Assembly (NCBI GenBank): GCA_934437985.1
Contig: CAKSBI010000021.1
Location: 1-39,632 of the forward strand
Reading direction: 5' to 3'
DNA length: 39,632 nucleotides
Source of the DNA: an uncultured Lachnospiraceae bacterium
Lineage (GTDB): Bacteria; Bacillota; Clostridia; Lachnospirales; Lachnospiraceae
The notes beneath the pieces were generated by a model that worked only from the letters and a program-made list of their open reading frames with translations, did no database searches and was not told where the DNA came from. Positions within the stretch are counted from its first letter, which is position 1. Each line of letters opens with the position of its first letter. Both the position numbers and the translations under genes were made by a program. This document shows positions 8,642-17,318 of the stretch, piece after piece.

Positions 8642-9598
8642 TCACTCTGCAGTTATCTCCTCATATCCATCAGGAATCACGATACCGAGTTCATCACAGA
8701 TCTCCTTATTATATTTTTTTGTAAACTGTGGTGCATACTCTACAGGCATCTCTTCAATCTTTGCTTCGCCCTTAAGTACCCTGGCCGCCATCTTACCTGT
8801 AGCTGCCCCAAGGTCGTGATAACTGATCGAAAGGGTAGCTGCTCCACAGCCCGAACATATACCTTCCTCCCCTGCTACCACAGGAACTTTGGCAGGAAGG
8901 CAGATATTGTTAATAATCTCCACATTAGAAGCAACTGTATTGTCTGTCGGAACATATATAACATCACTTGCTTTTACAGCTGATGTTGTAACTGCAGCCA
9001 GGTCATTAGAATCTGAAAATGAATATAACGTGCAGTTATATCCCATTTTCTCAAGATATTCCTTAACCTTATCTACCTGATACTGTGAATTAGCCTCTGC
9101 TGAACAATAGATCAGTCCAACCTCCTTAGCATCAGGGAAAAGCTCATTCAGCATGGCTGCCTGCTGATCAAGTGGGGCAAGGTCTGATGTACCTGATATA
9201 TTACGTCCAACCGTTCCATTGAAATCTGATATCTCCAGTGCAACACCATACTCTGTCACTGACGTTCCAAGAACCGGGATAGTATCAGTTCCGGCTGCGG
9301 CGGCCTGAAGCGCTGCTGTACCATTTGCCAGAATAAGGTCATCGTTAGATGATACAAATCCATTAATTATTGTAGCACATGTATTAGAATCACCCTGTGC
9401 ATTCTGCTCATCAAACTTAATTCCGTCCTCACCAAACTCCTCAATAAGTGCCTCCTTGAAGCCCTCTGTTGCAGCATCAAGTGCAGGATGCTGTATAAGC
9501 TGGCAGATACCTACCGTATAAGCATCCCCATTTCCACCACAGGCACATAATGGGAGTGCCATAACTACTGTCATTAACAGTGCAACTAATTTTTTCAT
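8642..9598 (-). CDS. ABC transporter substrate-binding lipoprotein (TrpX-like)
   Basis: This 318-residue protein begins with a lipoprotein signal (MKKLVALLMTV... with lipobox LCAC, lipidated Cys near residue 20). The COG2984 binding-protein fold follows, with the family hallmark VGICQLIQHPALD just after the signal. The ATG at 9598 has GGAGG eight bases upstream; the longer frame from 9679 would add a non-signal extension. A strong promoter lies at 9630-9658. With the permease and ATPase it forms a complete importer. Related systems take up tryptophan or similar molecules, but ligand identity here is inference. Confidence 0.9.
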   Translation of the reverse strand: MKKLVALLMTVVMALPLCACGGNGDAYTVGICQLIQHPALDAATEGFKEALIEEFGEDGIKFDEQNAQGDSNTCATIINGFVSSNDDLILANGTAALQAAAAGTDTIPVLGTSVTEYGVALEISDFNGTVGRNISGTSDLAPLDQQAAMLNELFPDAKEVGLIYCSAEANSQYQVDKVKEYLEKMGYNCTLYSFSDSNDLAAVTTSAVKASDVIYVPTDNTVASNVEIINNICLPAKVPVVAGEEGICSGCGAATLSISYHDLGAATGKMAARVLKGEAKIEEMPVEYAPQFTKKYNKEICDELGIVIPDGYEEITAE

Positions 9599-9629
9599 AC
9601 GTATTTCCTCCATCTTTTTATCGTAAATG

Positions 9630-9658
9630 ATTAAAACACTTTCTGTATTATTTGTCAA
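9630..9658 (-). promoter_or_regulatory. Promoter of the TrpXYZ-like operon
   Basis: The minus strand reads TTGACA, 17 bases, TTTAAT. The -35 box overlaps the TGA stop codon of the PqqD-like gene. It gives a short leader of about 25 bases before the lipoprotein start. No T-box or other attenuator fits in this space. Confidence 0.75.
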
Positions 9659-10005
9659 TAAAATACGATAAACCCGCACTTTGACAGTGTCCCCATATAC
9701 CGGACCAGTCTGTTATATAATGGCTCTGCCGCTTCCCCAAAATGCTCCTCAACAAGCCCTGCAATATCATATACAGATCTTCTTCCGTTAATATTCATCC
9801 AGATAAAGCTGCCCATTTCGTCCAGATGAATATATGAGACTGCAGGCTTATGAAAGAACCTTTGTGCAATTCTGTTAAACAGGCCTTCATTATTCCTGAG
9901 AATTACCACCCTGCCCGGTCCATCAGTACCGCACCGGTACTTTATGCTGTGGGCAGGAACTTTATCAAGGTAATTAGCTGCTTTATTATTATTTTTATGG
10001 TTCAT
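9655..10005 (-). CDS. PqqD-like protein
   Basis: This 116-residue protein has a PqqD-type winged-helix core in its second half (DEMGSFIWMNINGRRSV..., then VEEHFGE and a final strand ending CGFIVFY). PqqD domains are RiPP recognition elements that present a peptide to a radical SAM enzyme. Here neither a PqqE-like radical SAM protein nor a PqqA-like peptide is visible. The gene instead starts two bases after the stop of the OPT transporter, with GGCGGGG as ribosome binding site. The conserved coupling suggests a partner role for the transporter, which is inference. The PqqD assignment rests on pattern recognition. Confidence 0.72.
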   Translation of the reverse strand: MNHKNNNKAANYLDKVPAHSIKYRCGTDGPGRVVILRNNEGLFNRIAQRFFHKPAVSYIHLDEMGSFIWMNINGRRSVYDIAGLVEEHFGEAAEPLYNRLVRYMGTLSKCGFIVFY

Positions 10006-10007
10006 GA

Positions 10008-11885
10008 TTATACCCCGCCTTTTTCTTTTTTACTGCCACGCAGTGCTGATAATGACACAAGTACAATTAATATGACCAGAATAATAATTCCACCTGCAGC
10101 ACCTGTATCTGCGGCCGAAGAGATATCAATTGCCTTTTCAGCCCCCATAAGGGCAAGCACGGCAAGAAGTATACCGGCAAGCCCTTCACCGGCAATCATT
10201 CCTGAGCAGAACAGTATTCCCCTTCCGGATTCATGGGCCGCTTTATCCGTACACAATCTGATAACTCCACCGATCATTATTGCCGAACTAAGCTCAAGCG
10301 GCAAATAGAGACCGATAGCAACCGGCAATGACCCGATACCAATAATCTCAATTGCCACGGCTATGAACACTCCGATAAAGATAAGCGCCCATGGAAGGCT
10401 GTCACCCATTACGCCCTCTATGATCATCTTCATGAGCGTTGCCTGTGGTGCGGCAATCTTTTCTGTACCAAATCCCCATGCCCTGTCAAGAACCACAAGC
10501 ACACCCCCGATAGTAAGTGCTGACACAACCGCACCAACAAGCTCACCAATCTGCTGTTTTACAGGTGTTGCCCCAAGAAGGTATCCTGTCTTAAGATCCT
10601 GCGACGTATCCCCTGCCATTGCAGCAATTATACATATTATTGAGCCTATTGCTATAGCACCCTGCATACCGGCAATCACATCCTGTCCGGTTATCTTAAG
10701 AAGCGTTGTTGCTATAAGCAGAGTTGCGATCGCCATACCCGAGACAGGATTATTACTGCTTCCAACAAGTCCTACCATTCGGGAGGACACTGTTGCAAAG
10801 AAGAATCCAAATAATACGATCATAACAGCACCGGGTAAAGATACCGGAATCTGTGGAAGTATCCATAATGTAAGTATCATTATTACAATACCTGCCCCAA
10901 TCACTTTTACATTAAGTGACCTTTCAGTTCTTAATGTTCCACCCATACCCGAATTTTTCATTCCTTTTACCGCTTCAGTAAATGTTCTTACAATAATTGG
11001 GAGTGATTTTATAAGGCTGATAATACCGCCTGCCGCAACTGCACCGGCACCAATATAACGGATATAATTACTCCATATAGCAGAAGCGCCGCCACTTTCA
11101 TATAGCGCCTGTACAGATTCCTTACCGGGATACAGAATACTTTCCCCACCAAATGTCACGATTGCAGGAATCAGCACAAACCATCCAAGGATTCCACCTG
11201 CAAACAGATATGAGGCTATCTTCGCACCACATATATATCCCACTGAAATAAGTGCCGGATATACCTCTGTTGAAAATGTAGTTTTAAGTGCCTTTACCGG
11301 AACTGCTATTGCACCGGCAGCAATCCCAAGCCCGTCAACAATGAACTTAAACAGTGCAGCAATTCCCATCCCTGCAAATACACTTCCGGCATCAGCGCCA
11401 TCCTCACCGGCAAGAAGCACCCTGGCGCAGGCAGTTCCCTCCGGATAAGGAAGCACACCATGTTCCTTTACAATAAGCGCATTACGTAGCGGCCCCATGA
11501 ACAGTACACCAAGCACACCTCCGCATAATGCTATCACGGCTATCTCTACTATTCCCGGCGATTCCATTATACCTTCTGCTGCCCACAGATACAGCACAGG
11601 CAGCGTAAATATGGCCCCGGCTGCAAGTGATTCACCGGCAGAGCCTATTGTCTGAACCATATTACTCTCAAGTACCGAATCTCTCCGCATTATTATTCTG
11701 ATCACAGCCATTGATATAACAGCGGCAGGAATCGACGCCGACACAGTCATTCCAACCCTGAGTCCCAGATATGCATTGGCAGCCCCAAATACAATTGCCA
11801 GTATGACACCCATAACAACGGATGTCACAGTAAATTCCGGCAGCACTTTATCAGCCGGAATATAAGGTTTAAACTTTTCTTCCAC
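10008..11885 (-). CDS. OPT-family oligopeptide/metal-chelate transporter
   Basis: This protein of about 625 residues has roughly 14-16 hydrophobic segments. It starts with EEKFKPYIPADKVLPEFT and then GAANAYLGLRVGMTVSASIP, the highly characteristic N-terminus of bacterial OPT (COG1297) transporters. These secondary transporters move small peptides or metal chelates. The start is uncertain. GTG at 11885 has GGGGAA seven bases upstream and fits the family N-terminus best. An ATG at 11921 and a GTG at 11936 are in frame and would add 12 or 17 residues. It is cotranscribed with the PqqD-like gene. Confidence 0.88.
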   Translation of the reverse strand: MEEKFKPYIPADKVLPEFTVTSVVMGVILAIVFGAANAYLGLRVGMTVSASIPAAVISMAVIRIIMRRDSVLESNMVQTIGSAGESLAAGAIFTLPVLYLWAAEGIMESPGIVEIAVIALCGGVLGVLFMGPLRNALIVKEHGVLPYPEGTACARVLLAGEDGADAGSVFAGMGIAALFKFIVDGLGIAAGAIAVPVKALKTTFSTEVYPALISVGYICGAKIASYLFAGGILGWFVLIPAIVTFGGESILYPGKESVQALYESGGASAIWSNYIRYIGAGAVAAGGIISLIKSLPIIVRTFTEAVKGMKNSGMGGTLRTERSLNVKVIGAGIVIMILTLWILPQIPVSLPGAVMIVLFGFFFATVSSRMVGLVGSSNNPVSGMAIATLLIATTLLKITGQDVIAGMQGAIAIGSIICIIAAMAGDTSQDLKTGYLLGATPVKQQIGELVGAVVSALTIGGVLVVLDRAWGFGTEKIAAPQATLMKMIIEGVMGDSLPWALIFIGVFIAVAIEIIGIGSLPVAIGLYLPLELSSAIMIGGVIRLCTDKAAHESGRGILFCSGMIAGEGLAGILLAVLALMGAEKAIDISSAADTGAAGGIIILVILIVLVSLSALRGSKKEKGGV

Positions 11886-11992
11886 TTTCCATTCCCCATT
11901 CTTAAATATATTAATACACATAATCCGCCTGTACACCGGTCAGATACCCCACAGCAGGCAATGTGGCATGCCCCGGCTTCTTTTGCAGGGAC

Positions 11993-12038
11993 AAAAAATA
12001 ATATCCTACAGTAAACAGGCTCTCTGTAAGATATTATT
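11993..12038 (-). terminator. Intrinsic terminator between LiaF-like and OPT genes
   Basis: A stem of about 15 bp (AATAATATC and TACAG arms, one G-U pair) is followed on the minus strand by six T. It probably ends the LiaF-like transcript about 120 bases after its stop. Because it is also about 110-150 bases before the OPT start, an attenuator role for OPT is possible. Confidence 0.65.
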
Positions 12039-12160
12039 TGCAGATATTACAATATATTATTCTTATGTTGATCAAACTTAATTATATAGCAATTATTCTC
12101 CTATCTTTTTTATGTCTGATATCCCAACCTGCAGTCTGCCCCTCAGCATGGCTGCAGCCA

Positions 12161-12964
12161 TCAGACCCTTGTTATCCCTACGCCGCCAAAATTATTTCTG
12201 CCTGTTAATGTAATAACAACACTGCTGTCACCTGTCCAGCCGTTGTCAATATCAACTCCACCGCAAAATGAAGTCATCTCGTTAATAACCTTCCATTCTT
12301 TTGGAATATATATGTCAACACCGCTGAAATTGGATGATATATTAATGGCTGCCTGACCTGACGGAACTCTGGCATTGTCAAAATATATCTCAATCCCGCC
12401 AAACGAACACGATATATCCGCATACTGCAGATTATCAGAATTAACATATCTTACAGCCGAACCAAAGGTTACTTTTTCAAATACACGTTCTCCATCTATA
12501 TTATCTCCCTGACATCCACCGCCGGGATTACTGCTGCAAAAACCATTATTACCATGCCTGCCTCCATTAGCATTATTATTGTTATTGTTATTATAATTAT
12601 TATTGTTATTGCGGTTACGATTCTTATTACTACGCCTGTGGCTGCTGCCAAATATTAGATCAAGTGCAATTGAAGCAAGCAATGCCACTATAAGTATGGT
12701 CCATGGTACAAGCACTTCTATATGAAGTTCTTTACTGAATACCATCAAAAGAAATGCAAGCGAAAAAAGTGACCCAGCATAACTCCGGTCACGTACACTT
12801 TGAATAAACAGCAAGGCAAATACAGTGCCTGCCAAAATCCTCCACATACTTACAGTCTCAAAAAAATCCATTCCCGGCACATCAAATCTGGATAATACAA
12901 GTCCTGCCGCAATAAGCAGCAGTATAATTCCCCACATAATATCAGTAAATCTTTTCCTTTTCAT
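12161..12964 (-). CDS. LiaF-like membrane protein with Asn-rich linker
   Basis: This 267-residue protein has four hydrophobic segments in its first half (DUF5668-like). An asparagine-rich linker at about residues 110-135 follows. The C-terminal beta-rich domain has repeated FGGIEIY / FSGVDIYIP / FCGGVDIDNGW / FGGVGI units, diagnostic of the LiaF (cell-wall-active antibiotic response) C-terminal domain. In B. subtilis LiaF inhibits the LiaS sensor kinase. No liaRS genes are adjacent here, so its partner is unknown. ATG at 12964 has GGGGG nine bases upstream; longer frames start at 12973 and 12991. A promoter lies at 13041-13069. Confidence 0.78.
   Translation of the reverse strand: MKRKRFTDIMWGIILLLIAAGLVLSRFDVPGMDFFETVSMWRILAGTVFALLFIQSVRDRSYAGSLFSLAFLLMVFSKELHIEVLVPWTILIVALLASIALDLIFGSSHRRSNKNRNRNNNNNYNNNNNNNANGGRHGNNGFCSSNPGGGCQGDNIDGERVFEKVTFGSAVRYVNSDNLQYADISCSFGGIEIYFDNARVPSGQAAINISSNFSGVDIYIPKEWKVINEMTSFCGGVDIDNGWTGDSSVVITLTGRNNFGGVGITRV
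12568..12612. repeat. AAC/AAT trinucleotide repeat in the LiaF-like gene
   Basis: About 15 nearly uninterrupted Asn codons (AAT/AAC, one Tyr) form an imperfect trinucleotide repeat linking the membrane part to the LiaF domain. It keeps the reading frame when it expands or contracts. Confidence 0.8.
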
Positions 12965-13040
12965 ATAAAACATCCCCCTTTTGTCAGCCATCTTACAATA
13001 CTATTGCCACCCATACCGATTCAACTTAATTATTCCATAT

Positions 13041-13069
13041 ATTCTATCATAAACATAATGCAAACACAA
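13041..13069 (-). promoter_or_regulatory. Promoter of the LiaF-like gene
   Basis: The minus strand reads TTGTGT, 17 bases, TAGAAT (five of six matches to TATAAT). The leader would be about 70 bases. The divergent plus-strand gene starts 175 bases away; its promoter is less clear in a T-rich tract near 13110-13135. Confidence 0.6.
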
Positions 13070-13243
13070 CAAAGGAAAACTACGTCCGGTATCGGTGGAA
13101 GCTTGATTTTTTTTTATATTTATGGTAGATACATAGCTGGGGACTTCTGACCCCGATATCATAATATCATTACAGATACAATAATATTAATATTAAGTAA
13201 TTAATACTGACATATAGTCAATATTATAAATGGGGTAATACAT

Positions 13244-14533
13244 ATGACATATACACTTTACAGACTAATGTGGCTGTTCTTATTTTATTCTTTTATGGGG
13301 TGGGTTCTTGAGACCCTGGCTGCCGCAGCACATAAAAAAAGATTTGTTAACCGTGGTCTTATTTCAGGACCTTTCTGCATCCTTTACGGTACATCCGCTG
13401 TATTAATGACCGTTGGACTTCATGGAACAGGCGGATTCTGGTTATTCACAGGTACCTGTATATATGCTGCTGTTATAGAATGGTGTGCAGGCCATCTTAT
13501 AGAGAAGTTTTTCCACGAAAAATGGTGGAATCACTCAAAATCACGCTTCAACCTTGACGGATATATCTGTCTTTTCTGGACACTTGTATGGGGTACCACC
13601 GGATTTGTCTGTATCAGATGGGTCAATCCGCTCCTGATGCGCCTGTACGGATTATTTCCATCCTTTATCCGTGCATTACTTTTGTGGGGCATTATAATAA
13701 TCCTTATCTGGGATGCTTTTGCCTCATTCATCATTATTACAAGGAAAAACGGACACCATGAACGTCTTGCAGCCACCAATAACCGCCTTGCAGCCCTTGC
13801 GGCACGCCTTGAAAACTGGCTGTATGACCATGCCGGGCGAAGAATCAGGAAAGCGTATTCAGTTATTGAAAATATTGAACTGCAGGAAACCTCCGTTTTT
13901 GCAGAAGGGTGCGACTTCTATAAAATTGCAATGCTTTTCTTTATCGGGGCATTTCTTGGAGACATCGTAGAAACTATATTCTGCAGGATTACGGCAGGTG
14001 TATGGATGAGCCGGAGCAGCGTTATCTGGGGGCCATTCAGTATAGTATGGGGGCTTGCCATTGCAGTTGTAACGCTTATGCTGTACAGATACCGTAACAG
14101 ATCTGACCGCTTTCTATTCATAACAGGCACACTTCTTGGAGGTGCTTATGAATATTTCTGCAGTATATTTACCGAGGTTTTATTCGGTACCGTATTCTGG
14201 GATTACAGTGACATTCCATTTAACCTCGGTGGCCGCATAAACCTTCTGTTCTGCTTCTTCTGGGGTTTTGCTGCAGTTATATGGTTCAAGCACCTGTACC
14301 CTCTTTTGTCACGGCTTATTGAAAAAATACCGGTTATTGCCGGCAAGCTTGTTACCTGGGCACTGATAGTATTCATGTGCTGCAATATAGTTATGTCAGT
14401 TCTTGCCCTTACACGCTATAATCAACGCAGCCAGGGCATAGAATGTGCATACAGCTGGCAGACATGGATGGATACACATTATGATAATGAAAAAATGGAG
14501 TTAATATATCCTAATGCAATCTCCGTAGATTAA
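13244..14533 (+). CDS. Polytopic membrane protein with two PF06541-type domains
   Basis: This 429-residue protein contains two copies of the domain often called putative ABC-transporter type IV (CmpB/DUF1113). Copy one is residues 1 to about 150 (FYSFMGWVLET, then GLISGPFCILYG). Copy two is about 225-375 (FFIGAFLGDIVET, then SSVIWGPFSIVWG and YEYFCS). Each copy has a conserved acidic residue in the first helix and a GPF motif. A basic, soluble linker separates them. The biochemical role is unknown; there is no ATPase partner nearby despite the family name. The ATG at 13244 has GGGG eight bases upstream. The gene is monocistronic. Confidence 0.8.
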   Translation: MTYTLYRLMWLFLFYSFMGWVLETLAAAAHKKRFVNRGLISGPFCILYGTSAVLMTVGLHGTGGFWLFTGTCIYAAVIEWCAGHLIEKFFHEKWWNHSKSRFNLDGYICLFWTLVWGTTGFVCIRWVNPLLMRLYGLFPSFIRALLLWGIIIILIWDAFASFIIITRKNGHHERLAATNNRLAALAARLENWLYDHAGRRIRKAYSVIENIELQETSVFAEGCDFYKIAMLFFIGAFLGDIVETIFCRITAGVWMSRSSVIWGPFSIVWGLAIAVVTLMLYRYRNRSDRFLFITGTLLGGAYEYFCSIFTEVLFGTVFWDYSDIPFNLGGRINLLFCFFWGFAAVIWFKHLYPLLSRLIEKIPVIAGKLVTWALIVFMCCNIVMSVLALTRYNQRSQGIECAYSWQTWMDTHYDNEKMELIYPNAISVD

Positions 14534-14539
14534 TCAGGC

Positions 14540-14579
14540 ACAGGCTGTACATAACTGCACCGCAATTATGACAGCCTGT
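14540..14579. terminator. Hairpin between convergent genes
   Basis: ACAGGCTGT and ACAGCCTGT form a 9-bp stem with a further 5-bp inner stem. It separates the plus-strand membrane gene and the minus-strand dehydrogenase operon. There is no strong T-run on either side, so termination by this hairpin alone is uncertain. Confidence 0.45.
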
Positions 14580-14592
14580 AAACCATATATCA

Positions 14593-15753
14593 TCACCTTA
14601 CAAGCTCAAATATGTTTTTAACGTCCCCGCAGTCAAGCTTAACGTAAGCGCGTGTCGATATTCCACTTGTCCGTACAGCTTCCGAAGCCATAGTATCAAA
14701 TAAATCATCACCAACGCCAGCATCATGTAATGTCACCGGCATTCCAAGGCTCTTAAAGAATTCTTCCGTCTTTTCAATGCCTGTTACGGCAGCTTTCATG
14801 TCATCTAATTCATTTACGTTCCAGACCTCCCTTGCATATCTGGCAAAACGAGCCTTTGTTGCGTCACTTAAAACATACTTCATCCATGCCGGTGTAAGCA
14901 CTGCAAGTCCTACACCATGCGTAATGTCATAATACGCACTGACAACATGTTCTATCGGATGCACCGACCATGCACCGCCCTTTCCGACAGTAAGCAGATG
15001 ATTAAGTCCGACGGTGCTCGCCCACATCATATTGGAACGTGCCTCATAATTTTCAGGCTCCTCTATAGTTTTAAGTGCATATTTTACAACTGTCTTCATT
15101 ACCGCCTCGCTAAGCACATCTGTAATATAAGCTTCATCATTTGGCTGAAAATACTGCTCCATGACATGTGACATAATATCAACTGCACCGGCTGCGCTCT
15201 GCTTTGCCGGAAGCGTATACAGATACTGCGGATCGCATATGGAGATTTTTGGATATAAAAGTGGTGTATTAATCTCAAGCTTTTCATGTGTCTCTTCATT
15301 GCTGATGACCGCCCCCGAATTCATCTCTGAACCCGTAGCGCATATTGTAAGTACAACAGCAATCGGAAGTGCTTTCGTTACAAGGCTTCTGTCCTTTACA
15401 AGATCCCATGGGTCTTTATCATAAAATGCCCCACATGCGATATGCTTTGATGCATCAATACAGCTTCCCCCACCTACTGCAAGAATAACATCTATGTCCT
15501 CATTCCTGCATATCTCCACACCTTTTCTTACTGATGAAATCCTGGGATTAGGTTCAATTCCCGAAAGCTCAAACACCTGAAAATCTTTCAGAAGCCCAAT
15601 AACCTTATCATAAAGACCCGTCCGCTTTATACTGCCACCACCATATACAAGCAGAATTTTATTGCCGTATTTTTCCAGTTCTGTTGGGAGACATTCAATC
15701 CGGTCTTTACCAAATCTTATATCTGTAGGTACGTAAAAGTTAAAGTTATTCAT
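14593..15753 (-). CDS. Iron-containing alcohol dehydrogenase (BdhA/YugJ type)
   Basis: This 386-residue NAD(P)H-dependent group III dehydrogenase reduces aldehydes to alcohols, or the reverse, in the cytoplasm. Its GGGSxxD nucleotide-binding motif is GGGSCIDASKH. The metal site is visible as DIMSHVMEQYF followed by HPIEHVVSAYYDITHG. Length and N-terminus (MNNFNFYVPTDIRFG) match YugJ/butanol dehydrogenases. The ATG at 15753 has GGAG seven bases upstream; a longer frame reaches 15885 but runs into the preceding gene. It is the last gene of the flavoenzyme operon, 94 bases after the DAO-family gene, suggesting it removes an aldehyde made by that system (inference). Confidence 0.92.
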   Translation of the reverse strand: MNNFNFYVPTDIRFGKDRIECLPTELEKYGNKILLVYGGGSIKRTGLYDKVIGLLKDFQVFELSGIEPNPRISSVRKGVEICRNEDIDVILAVGGGSCIDASKHIACGAFYDKDPWDLVKDRSLVTKALPIAVVLTICATGSEMNSGAVISNEETHEKLEINTPLLYPKISICDPQYLYTLPAKQSAAGAVDIMSHVMEQYFQPNDEAYITDVLSEAVMKTVVKYALKTIEEPENYEARSNMMWASTVGLNHLLTVGKGGAWSVHPIEHVVSAYYDITHGVGLAVLTPAWMKYVLSDATKARFARYAREVWNVNELDDMKAAVTGIEKTEEFFKSLGMPVTLHDAGVGDDLFDTMASEAVRTSGISTRAYVKLDCGDVKNIFELVR

Positions 15754-15801
15754 GTAATCACTCCAATCATTTTCAGTTCCAATGCCTGTCCATATCATAA
15801 T

Positions 15802-15837
15802 CTGTGCATCATCTATATTCTGTGCATCATCTATATT
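15802..15837. repeat. Two 18-bp perfect tandem copies
   Basis: CTGTGCATCATCTATATT occurs twice in direct succession in the 94-base spacer between the DAO-family and alcohol dehydrogenase genes. It lies outside both chosen coding regions. Confidence 0.9.
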
Positions 15838-15847
15838 ATTCCATGCA

Positions 15848-16975
15848 TTATATTTTTGCCTTGTATCTGTCGTATCTGAGTTCATACAGATCGATGTCCG
15901 TCTTTCCGGTTGTTATCAGCCTGGCAAGCTGGTCACCAACTGCCGGCCCGATACCAAATCCGTGTCCGTTAAATGCACATGCAACATAAAGACCCGGTAT
16001 CTCATCTACTTTTCCGATTGACGGGACACCATCACTTGAGGCATCCATCCATCCTGCCCATGTACGGACAATCTTTGCATCTGCAAGGTCCGGGAAATAT
16101 TTCATAATTCCACGGCATATACAGGGTGCCGTCTTTGAGCTGTTAACCGGTGTTCCATTATCCTTATTATATCGTTCAAGTCCTGAAGAACCACCAAATA
16201 CAAATGAACCATGCTTTGTCTGATGTCCGTAAAAATCTGCTTCTGCCGTTCCAAGCATCTGGTCAAACATATGCGGCTGTGCTTCTGTAACAAGACACTC
16301 AAGCAATGAATTAGTCATTGGTATATCTATGCCGACACTTGTTAATATCTCCCTTGAATCAAGTCCTGCTGCCACAAGGACACTTTCGCCCTCGTATATA
16401 TTGTTGTCTGTAACAACCTGGCGGATGCTGCCTTTTATTACCCTCAGCTCTTTTACCATCTCCCCGGTAATGAAGGTTACTCCGAGCCTTCTCGCCATTT
16501 TATAAAATCCAAGTGTTGTAGTAAGGGGATTCGCATGCCCATCAGTCGGACACCAGCTTGCAACAGTAACTTCATCTGAAAGGTAAGGATTGATCTGCCT
16601 TACTTCATCACCATCTATCATCCGTACATCAAGTCCTACTGCCCTTGCATTATCAGCAAGTCTTGTAAGTATCTTTGCATGCTCCTCATTTTTTCCAAGC
16701 CTTAAGTTACCATCCTGATGGTATTCACAGTCTACTTCAAGTTCTTCTGAAAGAGTAGGCCACAGATTTTTAATTCCATACATTACCAGTGGAAGTTCCC
16801 TTACATCACGTCCTGACTGACGTACCCCTCCGCCATTTCTGCTTGAACCGCCATTTCCGATGTGGTCAGAACCTTCAAGGACAATCACATCCGCCCCTGA
16901 CTTTGCAAGATAATATGCGGTGGCACAGCCAATAATTCCGCCACCAATAATAACAACCTCTGCATTCGTTTTCAT
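15848..16975 (-). CDS. FAD-dependent amino acid/amine oxidoreductase (DAO family, HcnC-like)
   Basis: This 375-residue flavoprotein of the DAO/sarcosine oxidase beta family starts with the FAD-binding motif VVIIGGGIIGCATAYYLAKSG. It continues with RNGGGVRQSGRD, and near the C-terminus carries AFNGHGFGIGPAVGDQLA, the second flavin motif. Relatives oxidise the C-N bond of secondary or primary amino acids (sarcosine, proline, hydroxyproline, opines, glycine in HCN synthase). It would be the substrate-oxidising subunit. ATG at 16975 has GGAGGG nearby, and the start lies one base after the preceding stop. The operon context with three iron-sulphur/FAD partners supports a multi-subunit dehydrogenase rather than a free oxidase. 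Confidence 0.87.
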   Translation of the reverse strand: MKTNAEVVIIGGGIIGCATAYYLAKSGADVIVLEGSDHIGNGGSSRNGGGVRQSGRDVRELPLVMYGIKNLWPTLSEELEVDCEYHQDGNLRLGKNEEHAKILTRLADNARAVGLDVRMIDGDEVRQINPYLSDEVTVASWCPTDGHANPLTTTLGFYKMARRLGVTFITGEMVKELRVIKGSIRQVVTDNNIYEGESVLVAAGLDSREILTSVGIDIPMTNSLLECLVTEAQPHMFDQMLGTAEADFYGHQTKHGSFVFGGSSGLERYNKDNGTPVNSSKTAPCICRGIMKYFPDLADAKIVRTWAGWMDASSDGVPSIGKVDEIPGLYVACAFNGHGFGIGPAVGDQLARLITTGKTDIDLYELRYDRYKAKI

Positions 16976-16976
16976 A

Positions 16977-17315
16977 TTACTCGCCCTCCTTTTTATCCGG
17001 TACTTCCTTTGCAAATACTTTCATCTCTATAGGACGCATTGGCACCCTGCTTGTTGCAGGCTCCAGTTCAGCGGGTGATACTTTTAACTCATTTGCAACA
17101 ATCCTCTTAACAAGCTTTGAACAAGTCTGGCCCTGACAAAGCCCCATTCCTGTACGCAGATACCTTCTTATCTCGGTCAGTGTCCACATACCATCATGCA
17201 CAGCCTTTCTTATCTCACCCTTTGTAATCTCTTCACAACGGCAAATGAGCATATCATCATCAGGTTCAGGTATATATTCTCCAATATCTCTTGAACGGTC
17301 ATTAACTGAATTCAT
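16977..17315 (-). CDS. BFD-like [2Fe-2S] protein
   Basis: This 112-residue protein has a [2Fe-2S]-binding BFD-like domain at about residues 22-80. The ligands are CRC at the start and the later C-x4-C (LCQGQTC), the pattern of the C-terminal BFD domain of HcnB/SoxA/NirB. A basic tail with RVPMRPIEMKVFAKE resembles the end of opine and hydroxyproline oxidase subunits. In many relatives this domain is fused to the FAD protein; here it is a separate gene. The ATG at 17315 has GGAGG eight bases upstream. It likely relays electrons between the two flavoproteins. Confidence 0.85.
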   Translation of the reverse strand: MNSVNDRSRDIGEYIPEPDDDMLICRCEEITKGEIRKAVHDGMWTLTEIRRYLRTGMGLCQGQTCSKLVKRIVANELKVSPAELEPATSRVPMRPIEMKVFAKEVPDKKEGE

Positions 17316-17318
17316 AAT

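Noticed and set aside
10363..11058. Long plus-strand open frame opposite the OPT transporter
   Set aside because: It is antisense to a confidently identified membrane protein, shows no family motif and lacks an initiation site.
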